Shown: positions 26,399-34,729 of the stretch, in pieces
Position numbering within the stretch: the stretch's first letter is position 1
Layout: the number at the start of each line of letters is the position of its first letter
Origin: an uncultured Flavobacteriales bacterium
GTDB lineage: Bacteria; Bacteroidota; Bacteroidia; Flavobacteriales_D; Sanyastnellaceae
Reading direction: 5' to 3'
DNA length: 64,000 nt
Assembly: GCA_938074325.1 (NCBI GenBank)
Contig: CALJFZ010000008.1
Coordinates: 1 to 64,000, forward strand
Translations under genes and position numbers: made by a program
The notes under the pieces: generated by a model
Databases searched by the model: none
What the model was told of the DNA's origin: nothing
Seen by the model: only the letters and a program-made list of their open reading frames with translations

Positions 26399-27529
26399 TT
26401 ACGCAAAAACGCGCTGAATCGCCCCCAAAGCGTAGTCCACCTCTTCTTCCGTCGTGTAACGCCCAAAGGAGAAGCGTAAACTCGCACGCTGTGGATCATG
26501 AAATTCCAGAGCACGCAACACATGTGAACCCAACGTCGCACCGCTCGAACACGCACTTCCACCAGAACACGCAATTCCTTCAAGATCCAGCAGAAACAGG
26601 GCCATGCCCGACTTGGGATGTGGAGGAAAGGAGACGTTCAACACCGTGTACAACCCATCGGGGTGATCGGAATCTCCATTGAAACGAATGTCCTGAAAGG
26701 CGGCTTTCAAGCCTGCGACCATGCGGGCCTTGAGTGCGCGGACATGGCTTTGGTGCGATTCGAGATCTGCATACGCAAGGTCCATGGCCTTTGCGAGCCC
26801 CACGATGTTATGCGTGCTTTCTGTGCCTCCTCGAACAGCACGCTCTTGGCTGCCGCCCTCAATTTGGCCTTTGACTTGGATGCCTTTGCGGATGTACAAA
26901 AAGCCAACGCCTTTGGGCCCATGGAACTTGTGTGCTGAGCACGTAATGAAATCCACCGGCAGCGTTTCCAAATCGAACGCGTAATGGCACATGGTCTGGA
27001 CGGTGTCCGTATGAAACAACGCGCCCGCTTCTTGGCACATGGCGCCGATGCGGGCAATGTCCTGAATCACGGCCACTTCGTTGTTGGCGTGCATGAGGCT
27101 CACGATGGTTTTTCCTTCCGCTTGCAGCAGTGCATGCAGATGTTCGAGGTCCACTTGGCCGTTGGGCAAATGGCGCACGAGGTCCAAGGTCACGCCGTTA
27201 CTTTGTGCGAGGGATTGGGCCGTCTTGATGACCGCACTGTGTTCCGCTTCTGAGGTGATGATGCGGGTGCATCCCAAGTCCCGCACTGCACCGCGCAGAG
27301 CGAGGTTATCGGCCTCTGTGCCGCCCGAAGTAAAGTAGATCGTACTGGGATGACAATTCAAGTGCTTGGCTACGCTGCGGCGGCTTTGCTCAATCAGCAC
27401 CCGCGACTTGCGGCCAGCGGCATGGCTCGACGACGGATTGCCGAAACACGATTCCAACACGGGAACCATGGCTTCCACCACTTCGGGGGCGACCGCAGTG
27501 GTCGCAGCATTGTCGAGGTACACGTTCAT
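26399..27529 (-). CDS. Cysteine desulfurase (IscS/NifS-type)
   Basis: PLP enzyme (376 aa) that mobilises sulfur from cysteine for Fe-S clusters or tRNA thiolation. It begins YLDNAATT. It has FTSGGTEADNLAL, MHANNEVAV, the PLP lysine in SAHKFHGPKG (Lys201), and the catalytic cysteine loop CSGGSACSSG (Cys327), which is short and IscS/NifS-like rather than SufS-like. No isc or suf genes are nearby, so its partner pathway is unclear. The glmM stop lies 37 bases upstream of its ATG, so it may be cotranscribed with glmM. Confidence 0.95.
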   Translation of the reverse strand: MNVYLDNAATTAVAPEVVEAMVPVLESCFGNPSSSHAAGRKSRVLIEQSRRSVAKHLNCHPSTIYFTSGGTEADNLALRGAVRDLGCTRIITSEAEHSAVIKTAQSLAQSNGVTLDLVRHLPNGQVDLEHLHALLQAEGKTIVSLMHANNEVAVIQDIARIGAMCQEAGALFHTDTVQTMCHYAFDLETLPVDFITCSAHKFHGPKGVGFLYIRKGIQVKGQIEGGSQERAVRGGTESTHNIVGLAKAMDLAYADLESHQSHVRALKARMVAGLKAAFQDIRFNGDSDHPDGLYTVLNVSFPPHPKSGMALFLLDLEGIACSGGSACSSGATLGSHVLRALEFHDPQRASLRFSFGRYTTEEEVDYALGAIQRVFA

Positions 27530-27566
27530 TGCGCAGGGTCAGGAACGCAAAAATGCACCTTTTCAA

Positions 27567-28955
27567 TTAAACCACCAATGCCTCCAGCAGCGCAGTCAGT
27601 TCTGCTTTGAAGCGTCCACCCAGTGCTTGGGCCGCCGCTTCTGATTCCGCTTCGGCATAAACACGAATGATGGGTTCAGTGTTGGACTTTCGCAGATGCA
27701 CCCAACCCTCTTCCAAATCAAATTTCACCCCGTCTATGGTGTTAACCTCGGCTTCGGGATGGGCTTCCATCAACTGACCCAATGCGCGATCGACATCCAC
27801 CGACGGCAAATCGAGTTTGTCTTTCGACATGAACCAATTCGGGTAGCCCGCACGCAGAGCAGACGCTGTTTGGCCACACTTCGCGAGCTGCGTTAGGAAG
27901 AGCGCTGCCCCCACGACTGCATCCCGTCCACAGTGAGACGCCGGATAAATCACGCCGCCGTTGCCTTCTCCTCCAATGATGGCATCGGTGTCTTTGATGG
28001 CCTTGACCACGTTGACTTCTCCAACAGCACTGGCGGTATATGTACCGCCGTGGGCTTCCGTTACTTGGCGCAACGCTCGGGTCGAACTCATGTTGCTCAC
28101 CGTGTTGCCCGGGGTCTGACTCAGTACGTAATCAGCCACCGCCACAAGGGTATATTCTTCTCCAAACCAACTGCCGTCCTCCGCAACGAAGGCCAATCGG
28201 TCCACGTCCGGGTCTACGCTGATGCCCAAATCACACCCTTGCGCAACCACCGCTTCGCACAGGTCCTTGAGGTGCGCCGGCAGTGGTTCGGGATTGTGGG
28301 CAAATTGACCCGTAGGCTCGCAGTGAATACGCACCACTTCACACCCCAACGCTTCGAGCAACATGGGCACGATGATGCCGCCACTTGAATTCACGGCATC
28401 CACGGCGACTTTAAATCGCCTGGCGCGAATAGCTTCTGCATCCACTAATTCCAACCCCAATGCATGCTGCACATGCCGTTCCATCCAATCGGAACGGAAT
28501 TCCACACCACCGATCGCATCAATCTCGGCGTAATTCGAAGGTCCGTTAGCCAATTGCAGCACCCGCTCTCCTGCCGCCGCATCGAGGAATTCTCCGGTGC
28601 GATCTAAGAGCTTTAAGGCATTCCATTGTCGCGGGTTGTGGCTGGCGGTCAAAATGATGCCACCGTCTGCGTTCTCCTCTGGTACGGCCAACTCCACAGT
28701 CGGAGTCGTGCTCAATCCCAAATCGATGACATGGACTCCGACCGCATTCAATGTGCCCACCAACAAGTCCCGAACCAACGATCCGCTGAGGCGGGCATCT
28801 CGGCCTACCACAACAGTTGGTTGCTGCTGCCCGGTGGCCTCCCGAATCCACTGCGCGTAGCCGGTGGCAAATTTCACAACGTCCGGAGGCGTCAAGCCTT
28901 CTCCCGGTGCCCCACCAATGGTTCCTCGGATGCCCGATATGGATGTAATCAACAT
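27567..28955 (-). CDS. glmM: Phosphoglucosamine mutase
   Basis: Interconverts glucosamine-6-P and glucosamine-1-P on the way to UDP-GlcNAc. The 462 aa protein has an intact phosphoserine loop TASHNP (Ser105), metal loop DPDVDRL, sugar loop GGEGNGG and the C-terminal phosphate loop RKSNTEPIIRVYAE. NPRQWNALK after the serine is characteristic of the Bacteroidota/archaeal form annotated GlmM. A phosphomannomutase specificity cannot be excluded from sequence. A TATTTTTG box ends 4 nt before the ATG. Confidence 0.92.
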   Translation of the reverse strand: MLITSISGIRGTIGGAPGEGLTPPDVVKFATGYAQWIREATGQQQPTVVVGRDARLSGSLVRDLLVGTLNAVGVHVIDLGLSTTPTVELAVPEENADGGIILTASHNPRQWNALKLLDRTGEFLDAAAGERVLQLANGPSNYAEIDAIGGVEFRSDWMERHVQHALGLELVDAEAIRARRFKVAVDAVNSSGGIIVPMLLEALGCEVVRIHCEPTGQFAHNPEPLPAHLKDLCEAVVAQGCDLGISVDPDVDRLAFVAEDGSWFGEEYTLVAVADYVLSQTPGNTVSNMSSTRALRQVTEAHGGTYTASAVGEVNVVKAIKDTDAIIGGEGNGGVIYPASHCGRDAVVGAALFLTQLAKCGQTASALRAGYPNWFMSKDKLDLPSVDVDRALGQLMEAHPEAEVNTIDGVKFDLEEGWVHLRKSNTEPIIRVYAEAESEAAAQALGGRFKAELTALLEALVV

Positions 28956-28959
28956 GGCT

Positions 28960-28967
28960 CAAAAATA
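28960..28967 (-). promoter_or_regulatory. -7 box (TATTTTTG) 4 nt upstream of glmM
   Basis: An exact TAnnTTTG match on the minus strand. A TTTC sequence about 21 bases further upstream may act as -33. Transcription would begin at the ATG. Confidence 0.5.
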
Positions 28968-29054
28968 CCTTCAGGGGACCTCCTTCGTGAAAGAAATCCC
29001 GTCGGATGTGAAAAAAGGACTGTTCGAAATGAGGGGTTGAATCCGTTCCCGTCT

Positions 29055-29062
29055 TAGTTTTG
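29055..29062 (+). promoter_or_regulatory. -7 box (TAGTTTTG) 5 nt upstream of the TPR gene
   Basis: An exact TAnnTTTG match. A TTG at 29037-29039 lies 15 bases upstream, slightly closer than the usual spacing. Confidence 0.5.
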
Positions 29063-29067
29063 AATGG

Positions 29068-30480
29068 ATGAACGAAGAAGGACGCGCTTACCGGGATGAA
29101 CCTGCGCTGCAGGGCCTCGTCGAGAAGTTCGAGGTGATGATCGAACACGGCGACCAAGCCTTCTTTGACGTGGACGAATTGGAGGGTTTGATCGAGCATT
29201 ATTTAGCCGAAAAATCCATTCGAAAAGCTCAGCTCGTGGCGCGCTACGCCCACCAACTTTATCCAGCTAACCTCTCCTTGAAACTCAAGCACGCCCAAAT
29301 CCGCATTGCGTCGGGTCAAGGCGTGAAGGCTGTGCCCATTTTGAAGGAATTGCTGGACATCGAACCGTTAAACGAGGAAGTGCTGATCACCTTGGGCGCT
29401 GTGTACAGCCAAATGTCTGAACACAAATTGGCCATTGACTGCTTCAAGCGCGCTCTGGTCTTCGCAGATAAGGAATCGCGCCGCGAAATCCGCATCGACA
29501 TCGCCCTGGAATTTGAGAACATGGGGGCTTGGAAAGAGGCAATCCGTAACCTGCATGAAGCCCTTGAAGAAGACCCGCTGAACGAAACAGCCGTCTACGA
29601 ATTGGCTTTTTGTTACGAACGCACAGGCCAATTCAAGCAAGCAGCCGAATTCTACGAGCAATTCCTCGAGAAACAGCCCTATTCCTTCGCGGCTTGGTAC
29701 AGCTTAGGCAACGCTTTGCAGCAGTGCGGCCGGTACCCACAGGCCATTGAAGCCTACGACTTTGCCATCGCCATCGAAAGTGCGTTCGGCCCGGCCTACC
29801 ACCAAAAGGCCGAAGCATTGGTCGCCATGGAACGGTACCAAGACGCGCTGCACACTTACGAGGAAACGCTGGCATTTGAAGACCCTTCACCGGGAACCCG
29901 CTGCTACATGGGAGAATGCCTGGAGCGCATCGGCGACCTCGAACGGGCAGAAACATACTACCGAGACAGCCTCAAACTCGATCCGCGTTTTGCGGATGCC
30001 TTTGTAGGGCTCGGCGTCCTCGCGGACATGCAAGGACGCCTACGAGAAGCCTGCTCGTATTTCGAACAAGCGCTAGAAATCGAACCCAAGCATGCAGATT
30101 ACCATTTGCTGCTAGGTACTTGCTTAAAGAAATTAGAGGACCACGACCGCGCAGAAGAAATGTACACCCAAGGATTGTTGTTGGACATCCAACACGAGGA
30201 AATTTGGGTCGAACGCGTAGACAACCTCCAATTGGCCATGCGCCACGACGATGCCCTCCTGGTCATCGACGATGGGCTAGCCGCATTAGCCGGAGCTGCG
30301 AGCTTGAATTACAGAAAATTCATCAGCCTCTACGCGACCGGTCAGCAAAAAGCAGCATTTGACCTGCTTGAGCACCTACTCACTCACCATTACGATCAGT
30401 CCGAAATTCTCTTGAATTTCATCCCAGCGCTTGCCAATGATGCGCGCTTCACCGAACGGATTGAACGCTATAAACCCTGA
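29068..30480 (+). CDS. Tetratricopeptide repeat protein
   Basis: A 470 aa cytoplasmic scaffold made of about ten TPR units. Recognisable repeats include EVLITLGAVYSQMSEHKLAIDCFKRAL, AVYELAFCYERTGQFKQAAEFYEQFL, AWYSLGNALQQCGRYPQAIEAYDFAI and the following units to about residue 400 (quoted here in parts of the canonical W-LG-Y-A-P pattern). There is no signal peptide or membrane segment. The opening MNEEGRAYRDEPALQGLVEKF is acidic and helical. It is the first gene of a plus-strand run ending with the conserved unknown at 34.7 kb; the ComA-like gene follows after 3 bases. Partner proteins are unknown. Confidence 0.92.
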   Translation: MNEEGRAYRDEPALQGLVEKFEVMIEHGDQAFFDVDELEGLIEHYLAEKSIRKAQLVARYAHQLYPANLSLKLKHAQIRIASGQGVKAVPILKELLDIEPLNEEVLITLGAVYSQMSEHKLAIDCFKRALVFADKESRREIRIDIALEFENMGAWKEAIRNLHEALEEDPLNETAVYELAFCYERTGQFKQAAEFYEQFLEKQPYSFAAWYSLGNALQQCGRYPQAIEAYDFAIAIESAFGPAYHQKAEALVAMERYQDALHTYEETLAFEDPSPGTRCYMGECLERIGDLERAETYYRDSLKLDPRFADAFVGLGVLADMQGRLREACSYFEQALEIEPKHADYHLLLGTCLKKLEDHDRAEEMYTQGLLLDIQHEEIWVERVDNLQLAMRHDDALLVIDDGLAALAGAASLNYRKFISLYATGQQKAAFDLLEHLLTHHYDQSEILLNFIPALANDARFTERIERYKP

Positions 30481-30483
30481 ACG

Positions 30484-31290
30484 ATGTTCAAAATTTCGCA
30501 TCTACCTGAACGCACAACACGCCCACGGACCAATGGATTGACCATGGTCATGGACAAAGGCCTCAGCCTGCGCCAAGCAGATGATTTGATTGAAACTGGC
30601 GGAGAGCTTGTTGACCTCCTCAAACTCGGATTTGGCACTTCTTTGGTCACACCCAATGTAGGAGCCAAAGTGAAGCGCTACCAAGAAGCGGGCTTCGACG
30701 TCTACTGCGGCGGCACGTTGTTCGAAGCTTTCTACGTCCGCAACGACGTGGACGGCTACTTGAAATTCATCGATAACTTAGGCATCACCTGCCTCGAAGT
30801 CAGCGATGGGTCCATGGTGATTCCGCACGATGAAAAGTGTGAATTGATCAACAAACTCAGCAAAAACTATAAAGTCCTCTCCGAGGTCGGCTCCAAAGAA
30901 GAGGGAATCCTCATCAGCCCGTCGAAATGGATCCGCATGATGAGCAATGAATTGCAGGCGGGCAGCTTCAAAGTCATCGCAGAAGCAAGGGAAAGCGGAA
31001 ATGTGGGCATCTACCGTCCAAACGGCAGCGCCCACGTCCAACTCGTTAAGCGCATTTTGGCCAACGTCGCTTTGGAGGACATACTTTGGGAAGCACCCAA
31101 AAAGCCCCAACAGGTCTGGTTCTTGCGCCAATTCGGAGCCAACGTGAACCTCGGCAATATTGGTCCAAATGACCTCATTCCATTGGAATGCCTGCGCTTG
31201 GGACTCCGCGGCGACACCTTCTTCGAGCATTTGCCGGAAGAACTGGCCGAAGGCAAACGCCTGGTGAACGACGAGGTCGAAGAGGATTAA
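30484..31290 (+). CDS. Phosphosulfolactate synthase (ComA)-like protein
   Basis: A 268 aa TIM-barrel protein of the ComA family. ComA condenses sulfite with phosphoenolpyruvate to form (2R)-phospho-3-sulfolactate, known from coenzyme M synthesis in methanogens. Visible family segments are TNGLTMVMDKGLS, LLKLGFGTSLV, YCGGTLFEAFYV, CLEVSDGSMVIP, LSEVGSKE and the FGANVNLGNI phosphate-site end. Methanogenesis is not expected here, so sulfonate metabolism (for example sulfonolipid precursors) is the more plausible role; that is inference. It follows the TPR gene by 3 bases and precedes a rhodanese gene. Confidence 0.9.
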   Translation: MFKISHLPERTTRPRTNGLTMVMDKGLSLRQADDLIETGGELVDLLKLGFGTSLVTPNVGAKVKRYQEAGFDVYCGGTLFEAFYVRNDVDGYLKFIDNLGITCLEVSDGSMVIPHDEKCELINKLSKNYKVLSEVGSKEEGILISPSKWIRMMSNELQAGSFKVIAEARESGNVGIYRPNGSAHVQLVKRILANVALEDILWEAPKKPQQVWFLRQFGANVNLGNIGPNDLIPLECLRLGLRGDTFFEHLPEELAEGKRLVNDEVEED

Positions 31291-31305
31291 ACAGCAATTG
31301 TTCCC

Positions 31306-31629
31306 ATGCCTGTTCCCGTCATATCCCCGCACGAAGTCCAACAGTGGAAGATGGACGGGAAGGCCTTTGCTTTCTTGGACATCCGAGAAGTCCACGAAGT
31401 GGCGGTCAGCAAGTTGACGGACTTCCACATTCCCATGGCATTTTGCTTGAGCCGCAAGGATGAAATCCCTCGGGACATCCCGGTGGTCGTCTACTGCCGA
31501 GCCGGTGGTCGATCTGCCGCCACCGTTAGCGCGCTGATGAGCAAGTACGGCTTCACCAACCTGCAAAGCCTAGAGGGAGGCATTACCGCATGGTGTGCAG
31601 CCTTCTCTCCGGAACAGGAAGTTGGATGA
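31306..31629 (+). CDS. Rhodanese-like domain protein
   Basis: A single-domain rhodanese (107 aa) with active-site loop CRAGGRS (Cys64), the FLDIREVHE entry motif and the LEGGITAW C-terminal signature. It could transfer sulfane sulfur; given the ComA-like neighbour, a sulfur-related job is possible but unproven. Its stop codon overlaps the ATG of the DUF368 gene (ATGA), implying coupled translation. Confidence 0.93.
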   Translation: MPVPVISPHEVQQWKMDGKAFAFLDIREVHEVAVSKLTDFHIPMAFCLSRKDEIPRDIPVVVYCRAGGRSAATVSALMSKYGFTNLQSLEGGITAWCAAFSPEQEVG

Positions 31630-32522
31630 TGCGCCACTTGGGTATTTTTCTTCGCGGCATGGCCATGGGAGCCGCTGACCTTGTGCCCGGTGTGTCGGGC
31701 GGAACCATTGCCCTGATCACGGGCATCTACGACGACCTCCTCCAGGCCATTGCCTCCTTCTCCCCAGGTTTATTGAAGACCTTCAAATCCGAAGGAATTC
31801 CGGGGCTTTGGAAGGCCATCAACGGGACGTTTCTCGTGGCGCTTGCAGCTGGTATCGGAACGAGCATCGTCGGGCTTTCAGGGACCTTGCACCATTTGCT
31901 TGAATTCCACAAGGCCGCGCTGTTTGCTTTCTTTTTCGGCTTGGTCGCGGCTTCCATTCCAATGGTAGCACGCGAGGTCCAACGGTGGAAAGTGGCCACT
32001 GGTGTCCTTTTTCTAGTCGGCGCGGCCATCACCTTTGGGGTAGGATCTCTTCCGCCCCTGCAGGTGACACCGAGTTTGTTCTACCTTTTCTTCTGCGGCG
32101 CCCTGGCCGCATGTGCCATGATATTGCCGGGCATTTCTGGAAGTTTCATCCTCTTGTTGCTCGGCGTCTACAGTCCGGTCATCTCCGCCCTCAAAGGCCT
32201 CGACCTGGTCGTGATCGCCACCGTTGGGGCGGGTGCCGTATCCGGCCTTCTCGGATTCAGCCGCGGACTGAAATCCCTGCTCCATCGTGCACGCAATTCC
32301 GTCATGGCCACTTTGAGTGGATTCCTTTTGGGGTCGCTGCAAGCACTTTGGCCGTGGAAGGAAAACGCCCTGTTGCTCTACACCCACAGCGACGGAAGGG
32401 AAACTTGGTTGCAATCGAATGCGTGGCCAACTGGAGATTGGCATAGCTGCATTTTGTTTGCGGCGGTCGGAGCGGTTTTGGTGGGTGGATTGCAATGGGC
32501 GGGAAAACGACTGAAGTCATGA
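31626..32522 (+). CDS. DUF368 membrane protein (PopT-type polyprenyl-phosphate translocase family)
   Basis: An integral membrane protein of 298 aa with about eight hydrophobic helices. The opening GMAMGAADLVPGVSGGTIALITGIYD is the DUF368 signature, repeated in the second half as ALAACAMILPGISGSFILLLLGVY, an internal inverted-repeat pattern. DUF368 members have been shown to flip undecaprenyl phosphate across the membrane for reuse in envelope synthesis. ATG 31626 overlaps the rhodanese stop (the next codon is also ATG). Its own stop overlaps the aroE start, forming a tight coupled run. Confidence 0.93.
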   Translation: MMRHLGIFLRGMAMGAADLVPGVSGGTIALITGIYDDLLQAIASFSPGLLKTFKSEGIPGLWKAINGTFLVALAAGIGTSIVGLSGTLHHLLEFHKAALFAFFFGLVAASIPMVAREVQRWKVATGVLFLVGAAITFGVGSLPPLQVTPSLFYLFFCGALAACAMILPGISGSFILLLLGVYSPVISALKGLDLVVIATVGAGAVSGLLGFSRGLKSLLHRARNSVMATLSGFLLGSLQALWPWKENALLLYTHSDGRETWLQSNAWPTGDWHSCILFAAVGAVLVGGLQWAGKRLKS

Positions 32523-33298
32523 ACATCCAACGCCGCTACGGTGTGCTCGGGCGCTCATTGGCGCACAGCCATTCCCCTGCATTGTTCGCCGACCGGTTCA
32601 AGAACTGGGGCGTTGAAGACGCTTCGTACAGCCGTTTTGAACGGCCGACGATCGAAGGCATTGGTGGGTGGCTCAACGATGAAGCAAAGAAGGAACCGGC
32701 CCTGTGCGGGTTGAATGTGACCATTCCATACAAGCAATCCATCCTTCCGTATTTGAACGGGCTCACCCCCGCCGCCGAAGCCATTGGAGCGGTCAATGCC
32801 ATCAAGCCAACTGCACAAGGCTGGATCGGTCACAACACCGATGCCGAGGGATTCATGAAATCGCTTCGTCCGTTTCTCAAGTCCTCGCACGAACGGGCAC
32901 TCATCCTCGGGAACGGTGGCGCGGCAGCTGCGGTTCGCCACGGACTATTGGGCATTGGCGTTGAGCCCATTCACGTGACCCGCACCCCCATTGCTTGGAA
33001 GGCCATGCGGTATGAGACCTTGTCCGCTGCCTTCGTGAAGCATTGCAAACTCGTGGTGCATTGCACGCCGGTAGGCACCTATCCCGATCTCGAAGGATGC
33101 CTTGATTTTCCTTTTGACGGCTTGACGCCTGAACACCTGGTCGTGGACTTGGTCTACAATCCAGCTGAAACGGCCTTGCTGCGCAACGCAAAAGTGCACG
33201 GTGCGAAAACAATGAACGGCAAGGCGATGTTGATTGCCCAAGCAGAGGCGGCGTGGCAGTGGTGGAATGCCCCTGAATCCGCGTCACTCATCGTTTAA
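32519..33298 (+). CDS. aroE: Shikimate dehydrogenase
   Basis: NADPH-dependent reduction of 3-dehydroshikimate in the aromatic amino-acid pathway. It has 259 aa with LGRSLAHSHSPALF (shikimate site), NVTIPYKQS with the catalytic Lys, GHNTDAEGF with the catalytic Asp, the nucleotide-binding GNGGAAAAVRHGL, and DLVYNPAETALL. ATG 32519 overlaps the DUF368 stop (ATGA). The length is slightly short but the fold is complete. Confidence 0.95.
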   Translation: MNIQRRYGVLGRSLAHSHSPALFADRFKNWGVEDASYSRFERPTIEGIGGWLNDEAKKEPALCGLNVTIPYKQSILPYLNGLTPAAEAIGAVNAIKPTAQGWIGHNTDAEGFMKSLRPFLKSSHERALILGNGGAAAAVRHGLLGIGVEPIHVTRTPIAWKAMRYETLSAAFVKHCKLVVHCTPVGTYPDLEGCLDFPFDGLTPEHLVVDLVYNPAETALLRNAKVHGAKTMNGKAMLIAQAEAAWQWWNAPESASLIV

Positions 33299-33310
33299 TC
33301 TCACTTCGGA

Positions 33311-34141
33311 ATGGATTCGCACGAACCGCACCTCCCCCCAACCGAACAAACGGGCCCTCACCAGTCGTTGGAAACCAAAAGTATTTCTGAACTGGTCCAC
33401 GCCATGCACGGACAAACCGCTGCGGCTTTCACTGCCGTGGAAAGATGCCTGCCTGAAATTGACGCGTTTTTGCAGGTGCTCGTACCACGGATGAAGCAAG
33501 GCGGTCGGCTGTTCTACATCGGCGCCGGGACGAGTGGTCGATTGGGGGTGCTGGATGCGAGCGAATGCCCGCCCACTTTTGGGGTCGACCCAACCAAGGT
33601 GCAGGGCTGGATAGCCGGCGGCGACGGAGCCTTGCGGGTCGCTGTTGAGGGAGCGGAAGACGATGCAGACGGGGCATGGAAGGATTTGGCCTCGGCTGAG
33701 CCCGGGCCGTTGGATACGCTTGTGGGCATCGCAGCATCGGGGCGCACGCCGTATGTCGTGGGCGGTTTGAAATCTGCGAAAGCTGCTGGATTGTTGACCG
33801 CCTGCATCACCTGCAATCCCGAATCAGCGGTGACCGAAGTGGCAGATCACACCATCGAGGCCGTTACCGGACCCGAATTCGTCACCGGAAGCACCCGCCT
33901 GAACGCCGGCACAGCCACCAAATTGGCCTTGAACCTCATCAGCACCACCGCCATGATCCAGCTCGGACACGTAGTGGGCTCTAAGATGGTGGACATGCGG
34001 CCTTCGAATGCCAAATTGCAGGAACGCGGGGTGCGCATGATTTGTGAGGCTACCGGGGTAAACGAAGAAGAGGCTGCAGCCATGCTGAAGGCCACTGGCG
34101 ATGTTCGGGCATCCATTGAGAAGTTGGAAGGAAGGGAATAA
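33311..34141 (+). CDS. murQ: N-acetylmuramic acid 6-phosphate etherase
   Basis: Cleaves the lactyl ether of MurNAc-6-P to give GlcNAc-6-P and D-lactate in peptidoglycan recycling. The 276 aa protein contains the SIS sugar-phosphate loop FYIGAGTSGRLGVLDASE with catalytic Glu85 and a second acidic residue Glu116, spaced as Glu83/Glu114 in E. coli. VGIAASGRTPYV, GSTRLNAGTATKL and the C-terminal three-helix segment are also present. No MurNAc kinase, transporter or PTS gene is adjacent. Confidence 0.95.
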   Translation: MDSHEPHLPPTEQTGPHQSLETKSISELVHAMHGQTAAAFTAVERCLPEIDAFLQVLVPRMKQGGRLFYIGAGTSGRLGVLDASECPPTFGVDPTKVQGWIAGGDGALRVAVEGAEDDADGAWKDLASAEPGPLDTLVGIAASGRTPYVVGGLKSAKAAGLLTACITCNPESAVTEVADHTIEAVTGPEFVTGSTRLNAGTATKLALNLISTTAMIQLGHVVGSKMVDMRPSNAKLQERGVRMICEATGVNEEEAAAMLKATGDVRASIEKLEGRE

Positions 34142-34147
34142 GACACC

Positions 34148-34729
34148 ATGCACACACTTGAACCGTACTACGCTTGGCGCAACCACTACGTCGCCAGCAA
34201 CGATCCCCGCAGCCCGTTTTTCGACAGGACGTACAGCGAGTTTGAGTACTCGACCAAGGTCTACAACTACTTCATTCATCCGCAATGGGACACCATCCAT
34301 TCACCAACGTTGTTCTGCAAAATCCTCTTCGTCGATTACGACGAACGGTTTGCGATCATCGAGTTCATCGGTGAGTGGAACGACTGCCTTTACAACGACA
34401 TCATGCAGCTCAAACGGGAGGTCATCGATGTGTTGATGGCAGAAGGCATCCACCGCTACATCTTGATCGGCGAAAACGTACTGAACTTCCATTTCAGCGA
34501 TGATTGTTACTACGAAGAGTGGTTTGACGAAGTCACCGACGACGATGGCTGGATCGCCTTGTTGAATTTTCGGGAACACGTCATTGATGACATGAAGGCG
34601 ATCGACCTGGACAGCTACTTTGTACTCGGAGGTGAACTCAGCGAACTGGGTTGGCGCACCTTCTCACCTGCTCACTTGTACCAGCGTATTGACGACTGCG
34701 TCAACCAGCGACTGGGGCTCATCGGCTAG
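34148..34729 (+). CDS. Conserved hypothetical protein (acidic/aromatic-rich, cytoplasmic)
   Basis: A 193 aa protein I recognise only as a conserved Bacteroidota family without function. It is rich in Tyr, Trp, Asp and Glu, with strong blocks YSEFEYSTKVYNYFIHPQWD, KILFVDYDERFAIIEFIGEW, YILIGENVLNFHF and CYYEEWFDEV (partly quoted). No signal peptide, membrane helix or known catalytic motif is visible. It starts 6 bases after murQ and is probably its operon partner. Its 3' end overlaps the convergent MnmD-Nudix gene by 11 bases. Confidence 0.85.
   Translation: MHTLEPYYAWRNHYVASNDPRSPFFDRTYSEFEYSTKVYNYFIHPQWDTIHSPTLFCKILFVDYDERFAIIEFIGEWNDCLYNDIMQLKREVIDVLMAEGIHRYILIGENVLNFHFSDDCYYEEWFDEVTDDDGWIALLNFREHVIDDMKAIDLDSYFVLGGELSELGWRTFSPAHLYQRIDDCVNQRLGLIG

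Noticed and set aside
26399-27529. Assignment as iscS specifically
   Set aside because: The short catalytic loop fits group I desulfurases, but without isc neighbours the symbol cannot be fixed.
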